From Phymatolithon calcareum (taxonomy: Eukaryota; Rhodophyta; Florideophyceae; Hapalidiales), in contig OZ345361.1 in NCBI GenBank assembly GCA_977006965.1, positions 62,001-126,000 of the forward strand: 64,000 nt of DNA. Reading direction: 5' to 3'. The position numbers were made by a program, and so were the translations under genes. The first letter of the stretch is position 1, and each line of letters starts with the position of its first letter. Shown piece by piece: positions 11,378-21,980 of the stretch. The notes beneath the pieces are model-generated. The model was not told where the DNA came from and did no database searches. It saw only the letters and a list, made by a program, of their open reading frames with translations.

Positions 11378-14300
11378 TTCTTTCTTTCTTTATTGCGGAA
11401 AGATTGCTCACACTTATGGTAAGCGTCTAGAGCTGTTTTGCAACAGCATCTCATTGTTCAGAAATTTGAGTACGGCTAGGGGTCTCTCACGGCATACCTC
11501 TTCTACAGTCTTTTTTCCCACTCGGCCAATATATTTTCGTCGTGAGGCGGAACGTCCACCACATCGTAGGATTAGGTGTTCGGTAGTTTCCTTGGAACCA
11601 GAATTACAGGCCTTGCACACTGGATCGTACGGAATTACTTCCATATTGCATCCGTGGTGAAAAGTGGCAACCACTGGGGTGCAGTCTCCAATCAGCTGGT
11701 GCAGCATCACCTCTGCTCGTCTATGCGATATGGGAAGGTCTTCTGTAAGGGTTGGAACGACGACTGGATCGAATTTGGAAGGCGGCCTGATGATGGATCT
11801 TGCTGCTTCAAGTGTCAGAGGAACTTTCTGGTGGTCCAGAAGGTTAGATTCGTAGATACCCTTTCGAGCTAATTCGTCGGCAGCATCATTTCTTGGAATT
11901 CCACAGTGACTAGGAATCCAAATGCCTTCGACAAAGATACCCTTGGACATCAGCTGCTCCATAAGGCCCCAAAGTTTCCGTACCATCTCCCCATATCCCC
12001 TTGGTTCACCGTCAATAGCATCGATAGCGCTCCTACTGTCAGTGAACCACCGTATAGTGCTTCCAGGTGCGAATGGGATCTTCAACACTTCTTGGAACGC
12101 ATGGGCAGCGGCAAAGACCTCGGCGTCATATGAAGATCCAACAGCTCCTGCCGTCAGCGCCAATTCCTTCACCATTTCGTTTCCGTTCATCAGCAAAATC
12201 CCTGCGCCGCCGACATTAGCAGGTATGGTTCTATACATGTCTAGCATATCGCCATCCTCATCACAAAGAACCGCATGCTGTTTGGAAACGGTTGGAGTGG
12301 AGGCATACGCATGTTTGTCACCGTCGTCGTAGAAAAGGAGAATATCCGGTGGTTTCCCGTGTCGAGTCGAAAACTTCGCCACCGCCGGGCTGTCTTGGTG
12401 GAGCAATACGTCGAATTTCTTCAGCGTCGCGGTGTACCAGCCTTCATCCCAGTTCACCGAGACTCGTTCGTCATTTTGAAACTCGCGGATGAACTCGGTG
12501 GGTATTTCTCCAACGCTGCCATCTGTCCATAGTTCAATGGCCGCCGGTTGCATGACTTCCCGCTCGAGTATCAGAGCCTCTGCGGCTAGTTTCTTTTCCT
12601 TTTCCCCATCCTTTGCTGACACAGGGGTAAGAAAACTGCAATATTTTTTCTTCGAACGGTCCTTCCCAATTGGTGAATGGAATTTATTTCGCGGGACCGC
12701 AAGAATTCCCTTTTCAGCGAGCTGTTGGGTACTAGTCTCGCGCCATGATCGCACTTGACTCTTCGGTTTCGCCACACGAGTGTTCATTGCACCTGTAACT
12801 GGGGTGTCCGGCAACAATCTTAACGCTTTTTCCATCACCATGGTAGCCTCCAGTTCTCCAAAATCATGCAGTGCCTTCATGCCAGTAAGCAACCGAAGTT
12901 TCGAAATCTTTGTGGCTTTCAAGCAACCGGTAGAGACTCGAGCCGCTTCGTTTCTCGCAACTTCCACTTGCTTGATGTGGGTGTCAGCCCCGTGTACCGC
13001 GTAGGCCGAGGCTCCGTATAGCGCTACTGGTTCACAGTAGCTTTTTCGGAATGACTCCATCGCATGTGACTCAGCTCCCCAAGTAGTTCCACTGAGAGCG
13101 CGCATGAACCGAGTCTTTGATTTGAGCTTTCTTCCGGTTTCCGAGCAGTGTTTCTTGAAGCTAAGTCGCTGATCAAAATGGACTCCAAGAAATTTGTAGT
13201 CCGCCACCGCCTCGATCACTGCTCCCGAGATGCTGACCATTCCGCCGATCCGATGAATCGGAGGCTTGCCACCTCGGGCGAATCCTAGGACTTTGCACTT
13301 GCGAGCATTGACTGTTATGCGCAATCCTTTGCAATGCTGTGCAAGAATATGAGCAGCTTGGTTGAGTTTGTCAATGACGTCATCCCAGTTTTTTCCGACT
13401 GCGTGGAAACTGGTGTCATCAGCAAAGCTGAATTGAACCAGACCGTCAAGATTGACATCCAAGTCAGAAATGTACAAGTTCCAAAGACCTGGGGATAGCG
13501 AGCTTCCTTGGGGAAGGCCGCAACCAAGAACTCGAGATTTAGAAGTAGCATTGTTCCTCAACCCTCTAGCTCTCCTGTCCGATAGATAGGAATGAAGCCA
13601 GCAGAGTAAATTTGGGTCACACTGGAGGTCCGACAGTTTTGCGAGCAGCTTAGGAATTACCACTCGATCGTATGCGGCGCTGAAATCTATAAACAGCGCT
13701 GCGCATTTTTGATGCCGTGCAAAGGCGTCAGCGGTACGTTGTGCCATTGCCGCTATGTGTTCCTGCGTACCGCGATGTCGTCGGAATCCAGCTTGACTCG
13801 ACGGTAGCTTCGACTCTGTCCACGCCGAGAATCTTAATCCGACCAGTCGCTCCGCGACTCGATTAATGATAGAGGAAAGAGATATCGGTCGTAGAGTTGC
13901 TGGGTCGTTAGGCTTTGGGATGCCAATCAGGAGAGCCTCTCTCCAGGCGGCAGGGACACAACCCTCGCACCAGCTCCAGTTCACAAGCTCGAGGAGATGC
14001 TGAGTTGCCGTGGGAGATAAGTTGCGGAGAAATGAAACCTCCACCCCGTCGGGACCAGTTGCTGTTCGAGTTGGCATGGCCCTAATTGTAGCAGTGAGCT
14101 CACGCATGGAAAACTCAATTGTGCCGGACCGTTTCCAGTGCGCTTGGCGAACCGCGCTTATGTATTCCACTTTCAGACGAAGGTCCTCATTCTTGTTCCG
14201 ATTCCGATTCTTTGCGACATAGTCCTTGACGATTTGAGCGGCGAGTGAGCGGTCTGATTTGCGACAGTCCGAGACAATTGTTGCCCCAGTCCGGCGCTTA

Positions 14301-14380
14301 CCTTCGATGGCCGCCAGGAGCCGCCAAGGATTATATTCGGTAGCCGACGCAAAGAACGTCACAAGGAAGAGTTTCACTCA
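11378..14380 (-). mobile_element. non-LTR retrotransposon (LINE) with RT and RNase H, 5'-truncated
   Basis: The minus-strand element has a 3' end at 11378-11397 where CGCAATAAAGAAAGAAAGAA on the minus strand combines a polyadenylation word with a short GAAA tail. Its coding part is 11414-14377. There is no apurinic endonuclease or ORF1, so the element is probably truncated near 14380. Confidence 0.75.
11414..14377 (-). CDS. LINE ORF2 C-terminal part: RT, RNase H with Tudor-like insert, zinc knuckle
   Basis: The frame is open for 987 codons after a TGA just upstream; it begins with GTG and has no ATG until about residue 91, so the 5' part is missing. Counting from 14377: RT fingers near residue 108 (ATGPDGVEV), palm FIDFSAAYDRV near 229, FADDTSF near 318. 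RNase H carries its four catalytic positions: WTDGS at about 617, SYDAE at about 749, FTDSRSA at about 778 and NDAADELA at about 830, plus IPSHCG near 821. Between the first Asp and the next strand (GGAGILLM, about 723) lie roughly 100 extra residues containing VSVNWDEGWYTATLKKFD and LLFYDDGDK, a Tudor-like pattern. A C-terminal CX2CX9HX4C knuckle (about 921-939) precedes the stop. The frame is uninterrupted, so this copy is recent. Confidence 0.85.
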   Translation of the reverse strand: MKLFLVTFFASATEYNPWRLLAAIEGKRRTGATIVSDCRKSDRSLAAQIVKDYVAKNRNRNKNEDLRLKVEYISAVRQAHWKRSGTIEFSMRELTATIRAMPTRTATGPDGVEVSFLRNLSPTATQHLLELVNWSWCEGCVPAAWREALLIGIPKPNDPATLRPISLSSIINRVAERLVGLRFSAWTESKLPSSQAGFRRHRGTQEHIAAMAQRTADAFARHQKCAALFIDFSAAYDRVVIPKLLAKLSDLQCDPNLLCWLHSYLSDRRARGLRNNATSKSRVLGCGLPQGSSLSPGLWNLYISDLDVNLDGLVQFSFADDTSFHAVGKNWDDVIDKLNQAAHILAQHCKGLRITVNARKCKVLGFARGGKPPIHRIGGMVSISGAVIEAVADYKFLGVHFDQRLSFKKHCSETGRKLKSKTRFMRALSGTTWGAESHAMESFRKSYCEPVALYGASAYAVHGADTHIKQVEVARNEAARVSTGCLKATKISKLRLLTGMKALHDFGELEATMVMEKALRLLPDTPVTGAMNTRVAKPKSQVRSWRETSTQQLAEKGILAVPRNKFHSPIGKDRSKKKYCSFLTPVSAKDGEKEKKLAAEALILEREVMQPAAIELWTDGSVGEIPTEFIREFQNDERVSVNWDEGWYTATLKKFDVLLHQDSPAVAKFSTRHGKPPDILLFYDDGDKHAYASTPTVSKQHAVLCDEDGDMLDMYRTIPANVGGAGILLMNGNEMVKELALTAGAVGSSYDAEVFAAAHAFQEVLKIPFAPGSTIRWFTDSRSAIDAIDGEPRGYGEMVRKLWGLMEQLMSKGIFVEGIWIPSHCGIPRNDAADELARKGIYESNLLDHQKVPLTLEAARSIIRPPSKFDPVVVPTLTEDLPISHRRAEVMLHQLIGDCTPVVATFHHGCNMEVIPYDPVCKACNSGSKETTEHLILRCGGRSASRRKYIGRVGKKTVEEVCRERPLAVLKFLNNEMLLQNSSRRLP

Positions 14381-14605
14381 CTGCACACTAAATGAGTTGC
14401 TTCAGAAACAGTATAAAATAAATATTAGGGTGTCCATTTCTCGATTTCTGAGGCAGGTTGGAACCAAGAGTATCTATCAGCGGACATGCAACGACCATCA
14501 TCCGCGAGAATGCACTCCTTGAGTAATTGTCATCGAATTTTTCGACTGCAATTTCCAGAAGTTGTAGAATGCACACCAGTGCCTCCCGCATTCCTCATAC
14601 AGAGC

Positions 14606-15872
14606 CCTCTTTCTTTCTTTATTGCACATGATGTTAATTTAAAGCCAGAACTTACCCTAGAGCAGGTTCTCATTGTTCAAATATTGGAGTATTCCTACGA
14701 GTCTCTCCCTGAACAGATCTTCCACAGTTTTTCCACACATTCTTCCGATGAATGGCCGTCGAGAGGCAGCCCACCCAGAACAGCGAATAATTAGGTACTC
14801 CACTGTCTCCTTGACGCCATACGGGCACATCTTGCACTCTGGGTCGTGGGCTAGCGGCTCATCCTCGCTGTGGACATGGTGAAAGCATGCCACAATAGGA
14901 CAGCAATTCACTATGAGTTGGTGTAGTACTGCCTCTGTGTGTCTCTGGGATATGTGCAGGCGTATGTAGAGTCACTGGTTTGCTTCTACAGGGTGGTTTG
15001 ATAATGGATCGTGCTGCCTCAAGAGTGAGATGTATCGTTTGATGCATCACCAGGCTTGATTCCAAAATTCTCCGCCGCGCTAGCTCATCAGCGGCCTCAT
15101 TCTTATCAACGCCGCAGTGACTCGGTATCCAAACACACTCTGTGAATCTCGCCTGAAAACAACCTTCCATAGTATTCCATAGATTCCGCACCATTTCACC
15201 AAACATCCGCGGTTGCTCGTTGAGCTCGTCTATGCAGCTACGGCTGTCGATGAATCATCTGATGGTGCTGCCCCGGGAAAGTGGTAGGTTGCCACTGCTT
15301 GAAACGCATGCACGGCGGCAAATGCCTCCGCGTCGAATAAAGAGCCCACAGCCCCAGCGGCCAGCTATGCTTCCTCAATACCTTCTTCGCAGCGCAATAT
15401 CAGAATCCCCACTCTGCAGACCTGGGATGGGATGGTACGATACATGTCGAATGTGTCACCGTCTTTGTCGCACACGATAACGCGCTGGTTCGAGTCGGTC
15501 GCGGTCGTTGCGTAGGCATCTCTTCTCCGTCGTCGTAGGCCAAGAGAACATTCGGGGGCCTGTCATGCCGAGCCTCAAACCGTTTCACTATTTCGTAGTT
15601 CTGGTACTGGGTGAGATGTTAATTTTTTAAAGTCGCCGTGTACCAACCTTCATCCCATTTCGCGGAGACACGTTCTCCATGATTCAGGTTGCAGATAAAT
15701 TCACGAGGTACTTTTCCGACGTCCATATTTCGATGTCCGCTGGTTGCGCTGCATTGCGCTCGAAAATAAAGGCTTCTGTCACCGGCCGCCTCTTCTCTGG
15801 ATCATTCGTCGCTGAAATAGGAGTCTTGAAGGTTAGAAACCTGTTAGTTGAGCGGTCCTTCTTTTCATTCAC
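14606..15872 (-). pseudogene. second LINE copy, 5'-truncated and frameshifted
   Basis: Related to the LINE at 11414-14377 and in the same orientation. Its tail on the minus strand (TGCAATAAAGAAAGAAAG, 14606-14624) has the same architecture. Readable blocks: IEIWT near 15730, ERVSAKWDEGWYTATLK around 15630-15680, LLAYDDGEE near 15530, CVWIPSHCGVDKNEAADELA around 15070-15150, and the zinc knuckle region near 14840. Frame changes and a small deletion in the first RNase H catalytic motif make it inactive. The RT domain is absent. Confidence 0.75.
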
Positions 15873-16489
15873 TCTTATCCAAATATACTATAGTCTCCAC
15901 GCTTGATACATTTGTCTGTCCGTCAGGTCAAAAATGTCTCTTTGGAAGCCCTTTGTACACAAGTATCTCCCCCTTTCCTCGTTTGTTTTCGTGTGGTGTA
16001 TTTCTGCAGTTCTTGTCCATTCTTGGCTTCAGCCTGTACACTGTCAGCGAGCTGCACTATGGTATTGGAGATGAGGCCATCTTTTCTCGAGGCGCTTGTC
16101 CATTTGGAAGATATTTCCAAACCGTTTCCAACACTGACCAAGCCTGGCCGGCGATTCTCTTCTGAAAGCTCGGCTCAAAATTCTTTTCCACATCAAAGAA
16201 ACAGGTGGCATACATCCCACTACGGAGTTTTCTCCCGCCTCTATACCATTCGCACCATACATCGTATTCTCGTAACAGGTCAGTTGCACGGAACCAAATG
16301 CATGAAAAAATAGGATGAGCTCACGAGCAATTCCAGGCGACAGCATTTGGTTGCAATGATGGTCATGACGTGTAGACGGGCTGTATCCTAATCTTTGCAC
16401 AATGCTGGTCATGTAATGCCACCCTCGCTGCTGATGAAAACGCTATTCCCTGCGAAACCTAAGAAACGTTGGCGAAACCTTCTAAAACA
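15873..16489. other. spacer, no supportable gene
   Basis: Short ORFs only; a 122-codon minus-strand frame at 16044-16412 shows no recognisable similarity. Confidence 0.35.
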
Positions 16490-17595
16490 TTAAATTATGA
16501 GGAAATTCGCTGCATGGACCGGAAAAGGTGGTAAAATTCGCTAAATCGCACCCCTTGAAAAAACTACTACTCGTTATGATGCACAGAGCACGGTATAAAA
16601 ATGAGCTTCTCAAAAAAATAAAATTTAATTCATGCGCTACTCTCTATGCTTTAGCTCCTCGTCGAAAGTAGTATCTCTGTCATCGCAGGCAGTGAGGTCA
16701 ATTATCATGGGCTAAGCCGCTTTGTCGATGTGTTGTCGCCTCTCCTAAACAATATTTTGGATGTTCGGACTGGAGCATGTCTGCGAGAAGTGAACGGTGT
16801 TTCCGCACGAGGAGCAGTGACGGGCCCTCATTTCGGACGGCAAGTAGGGACTCTTGCTTTTGCGGCCCGGCTTAGCCACAGCGTCATACAGCACCAAATC
16901 ATACTGTACTAGCTGATCACCAGTGGTTGCAATACGAGTGATGCGATGCTTGGCTCACGTTCTCAACAGCCATGCGTCCCCAAACCATTTCTTAGTTCAC
17001 GGGTCTAACGCGACCCGATGCTGCGCCAAGGGTCTAGAAGCTTACAAGAGTGCAGCGAAGAGGCTACATGGCCGCTGGTGCTCTTCAAAGTGGCGGCAAG
17101 AGCATGTAGAGCGGTAGTCTCTGTTCACTACCAAATGGAATGGTGTCACTTCGCTGCAAACAGCACACCTCATCATGTCACTTTCGATGACCTCTGGCTC
17201 CACAAGCAGCTTTTCTGCTCGGAAGATTATTTCCTCGTGCGTCTTGTAGCAGTAAGGCGTGAGGAACTTGCCCTTCGATGTGCCTTACCAATAGACGTGT
17301 AGTGAGCGATTACGAGGTTGATAACGTCGTCAAAGTTTGCTCCAGGGTAGATGCTCACACTAAGCATGAGCTGCTTTTTTGCTATGACTTCAGACGGTTT
17401 GGGCGAGAGCGTTGTGAGATAGCTTAGCAGTCGAATGCGACGAGGTGCAGAGTACTTTGCGTGGCCGATGAGTAGTGTAATGATAAGCATCTGTCTAGCT
17501 CATATCATAACGAGCAGTAGTTTTTGCAAGGGGTACCGATTTAACGAATTTTGCCACCTTTTTCGGTCCGTGAAACGAATTTCCTCATTAAATTA
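16490..17595. mobile_element. DNA transposon remnant with about 91-bp terminal inverted repeats
   Basis: Positions 16490-16580 and 17504-17595 are reverse complements of each other with a modest number of mismatches (shared words include GAGGAAATTCG, AAAGGTGG, AAAATTCG, CTCGTTATGAT). The 0.9-kb interior contains a 0.58-kb segment (16635-17215) repeated at 25985-26515. Long TIRs suit a Mutator-like element, and the downstream part of the second copy has a MULE-like motif. No intact transposase frame remains. The TIRs may extend slightly outward (TTGGCGAAA near 16470 and its complement near 17640). Confidence 0.6.
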
Positions 17596-17639
17596 TCCAG
17601 TCCGGCTGCTTCAGCTTTCATGAAAAACCCTACAGTACT

Positions 17640-18650
17640 TTCGCCAAGCTCATTTTGTCGGGCAACTAGACAAGTGCACCCTTGCACATGTGAATGCTCT
17701 CATTTTCCTGGAAAATTAGTATTTCTTCCGCTCTCGCAAAGCTACTGTAGAAGCGTTCTGTTGATTGCAGTACTGTACTCTGTACATGGACCGCAGGCAG
17801 TTGTACATGTGCAAGGTCATGCGAAACTTGTTGCAGGCTATACACGTGCACCTTTCACAGAGTGACAGCCGTGCGGTGTATTAAAAATCTTGACATCGAA
17901 CAAATGAATCTTCGATTTCCAGTGGATTCCAATGTAGCGGAGTGGGATTGTGTCGCACCTATCTAGAGATATTTTTAGTGGTTTTCATAAGCAGTTTGTA
18001 GAACTATAGACGTATTTATTGTAAAGAATTAATATGAAAAGTTAGCTTGTGTGGATGACTTTCTTATCCTCGTTTCTAAATGAAGATCAACTGTTTCTAT
18101 GGATGTTCTAGTTAAAAAAAGTCTGCTCCTGCTGATTACCAGTAGTGTAACAAGGACATTCATGTAGTCCGTACAGCTTTGCTAACTGTCAGTATGCACA
18201 TCTGGATTCTCCTGGAAGCATGCGAGAAATATCCAGAATATTCGAGCACAGGCACTATATGACGAAAGCATTGCTGCAAGGAAATTTCTGTAGCTCTGTA
18301 GATAATTCGGATTTTAGGGTTTTATGATGTTCATAAGTTACGTGTAAGTAAATGGATGCCTATATAAGGCACGCTCTAGTTCTGATTAGCGGACTGGAGC
18401 CAAGCACAAATCCAGCCAAGTCAAGTGAGGTAAATTTAACAGTCCTCTTTAAAGCTCATCTAGTAACTACCGAAACTGTGCTTGTCAACGCCAAGCTCGA
18501 TCAACATCCGTTTCAATTAGTAGCACTGCTGTCCCCAGGGCAGCCCAAATTCCAATTCCAAGAGTAAACGTGTAGAAAATATGGAACGTAGATGGCCATG
18601 TACCCGGTACACGTGTAGGATAGAGAGATGACAAATACGAGCAAAGCAAC
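17640..18650. other. AT-rich spacer without a gene
   Basis: Only short ORFs. No repeat or RNA gene seen. Confidence 0.4.
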
Positions 18651-18653
18651 TCA

Positions 18654-20049
18654 GGGCCAGTCTATACCGGAGACGTGCAGAAAAACTGCATGGAAGCACA
18701 TACACGTAAATGAATCATATCGAGCAGAATTGCACCCACCGTCTATACAGCTCCTGTGCATACCGCACGCAGATCCCCCTCCAGCAGTCCCACTTTCGGC
18801 CAAAGGGCAACACAGAAACGATAATGCTACCTTCCCGGCTTTCTTCGGTCGTCGAAGCGGACGCCGCGACCGCCCTACTCGGCTTCGGCGGCACACCTGC
18901 CGGCGCTACTACACCTGGCACGGCCGTCTCGCCCGAGTCTGGCGGTCTTCCGGGCGAACCGAGTCCACCCCCAGAATCGACTTTAATTGCAGCTGGCGGT
19001 GTTGATGACGGCATACAGGACAACGACTGCTTACCGCGTCCCTCTGTCGGTCCTGCGGGCTACGGCGGACCTGCGCCGGAAACCTATCGTGCGTTCTTCC
19101 AGTGCATAAGCATGACATGTAGAGAAAGGGATATTTGGAATCGACTACGGCTTGCACCGAGAGTGCATAGAAGCCCTTCCTACAGGAGAAGTTTCGAGGG
19201 ACATATGAGTCTCGGGGCTTGTTGATGGATATCGCAATGCCGTCAATAGCAGCTATGCAACCGGGAAGTGGATTCGGGGCCTCTCGGGAGGAAGCGAAGC
19301 CGGCTGCAAGTTTTTTTAGCTCAGTTTCATTTTCTAGTGGCAGGCCTGGCATGTGCAGAGCATTGTTGATGGCGAGAATAGTGTCTTTAAATACAGCATA
19401 TACAGTCGACCTGCCCACTTGCCACGACAACATGTGGTCGTGATGTAAGCCACCAGCTAGGACGCGCAACGTTATGGCGAGGCGCACAGCCGGCGTAATT
19501 GCACCTGCACTTGTTCGCCGGGCCTGATCTTCGTCACGCCGTAAATGGGGGAGCAGCAACATGAGAAGCTTGTTAAAAGAGCACCGGGAGAGGCGAAAAG
19601 AGTGCCGAAATTCCTCGTCAGAGAGGTGCATCGTCGTGATGCTGAACCGAACGCGGTGTCAGAGCTTGGAACATCGCCGAAAACGAGGATAGTACTTGGA
19701 AGGAAGAGCTGCCAAGGCCGCATTGTACTCAAGCTCATGCAGGGAGGCCACTGAAATCGCAATGAGCAAGGAGAGAAGCCCAGCACGATGGATATCCATG
19801 GTGATTATGCGACTTTGTCGTCGTCGTCTCCATGATGGCCGGGGAATACCCTATGATAAATCGTACAGATCTGTACGATGACTACTGTTTCCGTGCGATT
19901 CCAGTCGTAATTTCTGCACGCATACTCGCCGTGAACTGTACGCGCCGTGACGAAGCAAGTTTATGGGAACAAATAGTTTTACGCCAAGTGGCTATAAAAG
20001 TGCATCAAACGTGCAGACGTGCAGAATTTGCACCGGTATAGACTGGCCC
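18654..20049 (-). mobile_element. PIF/Harbinger element, decayed, with TIRs and TSD
   Basis: Ends are perfect 17-bp inverted repeats: GGGCCAGTCTATACCGG at 18654 and its complement ending at 20049. Both sides are flanked by the trinucleotide TCA (18651-18653 and 20050-20052), the 3-bp target duplication expected of this superfamily, though the usual form is TWA. The interior holds a broken transposase gene on the minus strand. Confidence 0.75.
18909..19631 (-). pseudogene. PIF/Harbinger (DDE_Tnp_4) transposase, broken
   Basis: About 240 codons. The helix-rich N-terminal half leads to GCIAAIDGIAISI (first catalytic Asp region), NFSCRKGFYALSVQAVVD and FLYMSCLCTGRTHDRF, where the family has a second Asp in a CxGsTHD motif. 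After this point the frame becomes proline/arginine-rich and unrelated, and the third acidic motif is not found, so the 3' third was replaced or lost. The frame seems to continue from an overlapping minus-strand frame up to 19786. Confidence 0.7.
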
Positions 20050-20427
20050 TCAGGAACAGTGAGATAGATCGCACGTTGTTTTCCTCTTTCAAGGTTTTCA
20101 CCAACAATATGAAACTCTTTCTCGTGCAGAATTAAACCAAATTCTTTTGGCACTCGAAAAGACGGCCGGCGTCGGCAGATAAGTTGGTAACTTTTATATA
20201 AAATCTGTTTTTCTTCTTTCTTCTTCGAAGGTAAAAAAATGGACAAAAATGGAATAAGACAGATATCTGACATGAAAATTGAGAAATATGAAGCCGATGT
20301 CCTTCGCACATGACCTTCCAGATCAGGGGCGGCAATCCCTTTGGCCCAGTTGTTTACGTCACAACACTGCAGCGATGGTCGGTCACATTGGAATTCACCG
20401 GACCCACAGGATAATCCGAGCGAGGTG

Positions 20428-21691
20428 CTGCAATCACTGGGAGTGATAAGGTAAAGTTTTGATTATCCTGAAATAGGGTGATCTCTCTCCATGCGATGAT
20501 GAGATCATCCAGTCTAAGATGCGATTAGGATCGCCGCTTAAGTCGAGCAGGGGCGAGAAATTCACACCCTGTAAAAAGAGGGGGAGCACTAACTGACACT
20601 AGACTAAAACTCGAAATTGGTCGTTATGTTATCCCTGAGAGTGAAAGTGTCCCTCATTACACTCGTGCAGCATTTCCTGTCTACAGTGTCCCATACACTC
20701 GAAGAGTGTATTAATCATTGATGGGAAATGTTTGCTTGGCCTTCTTCACCAGCTTTTTCTTGCGTGTGTTGCACCACATCCTTCTTCGCTTCTTTTGCCG
20801 GATTTGATTTAGATCTCGTCCTTCTTCGCCGCTTTTTGCCGACCATGATTTGGACCCATCCTTCTTCGCCGCTTTTGCCGGCCTTGATTTGGACCCCGTC
20901 CTTTTTCGCCGATTTTTCCGACCTTGATTCGGACCCCGTCCTCCTTCGTTGCTTTTGCCGACCTTGAGTTTTCATATTTTTCTGTTCCGCGAATAGAATT
21001 TGTGTTGACGGCCACACAAATCTTCGTTTACATTCACTTCCTTATTGCCGGAGATATAGAACGGTTTATTCTTTCAATTGGTTGCTGCTGCCCATCCATA
21101 TTTGCGTTCATTCTGGAACGCGTTTGTTCAAATTCGGGCTCCGGTGTCCGTCCTTGATCTTTTTCGAAACAATCGAAGTCGCTTAGGAAGTAATCTCCAA
21201 AATCCTTGCCGCCGCTTGTTCGGTGTGCATTGGCATTCGAAGACTGTGTAGAGCCTTCTCTCTTGTCGATGACTCCTTATAAGATGCCACCGTCATCGCC
21301 GAGGCTTCCTTCTTCTACTTGTTGACCTCATCATCGTACCGTTTCCTCTCCTTCAAAAACCTTGTCACAACTCTTGGGTTGAGACTCCGTAAAATCGGGT
21401 GGTCACGGGTTGGAATAGCGCGGCGGTTGGTTGCCGATCGGTAGGGTGCGCCGAAGAAAGACTTCCGCTTCCCATGTTTCGATGGTCATCCATTTCCAAT
21501 TCAAACTTGAACAATCTTCGTCTTAACACTCATACATTCTCCTGCAGGAAAGAAATTTCTGTAATCACTGGGAGTGACAAGGTAAGGTTTTGTTTATCCT
21601 GAAATAGGGTGATCTCTCTCAATGCGATGATGAGATCCTCCAGTCTAAGATGCGATTAGGATCGTTAAGTGTCCCTCATTACACTCGTGCA
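20428..21691. repeat. pair of 106-bp direct repeats, LTR-like
   Basis: Positions 20428-20533 and 21559-21664 are nearly identical (both contain CTGAAATAGGGTGATCTCTC). A 25-bp word starting AAGTGTCCCTCATTACACTC follows at 20645-20669 and 21667-21691, so the second copy looks like the first with about 110 bp deleted. They flank about 0.9 kb including a minisatellite. An old LTR pair is possible, but no primer binding site or pol gene is visible. Confidence 0.55.
20770..20970. repeat. minisatellite, about 39-bp period
   Basis: Imperfect units around CCTTCTTCGCCGCTTTTGCC and GATTTGGACCC repeat about five times. The period is a multiple of three, and the minus strand reads as a Lys/Glu-rich 13-residue repeat (20715-21017), which could be a coding remnant or chance. 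Confidence 0.6.
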
Positions 21692-21980
21692 TAAGTCCAC
21701 AGTGCACTCTGCATTGTTTCCTCAAGTTTTTCCTTCTCTTTTTTGTGAATACTTTCAGTTCCGCCTCAATAGTACTTCCACGAGTAATTCTCATTCGGCA
21801 GCGTACGCTTAGTCGAACTCGCGCACAATGTGCAATTCCGTCCATCAAATTGCTTCTAGAGTCTCCGGAGCGTCTCTGTGAGCATAAAATCCCCAATATT
21901 TCGCACAATCAAGAGGAGATGGTGATCATTGGTGAGCGAAGCGCGGCAAAGGAGCATTTATTTCCAGTCAGTCGTCTTGT

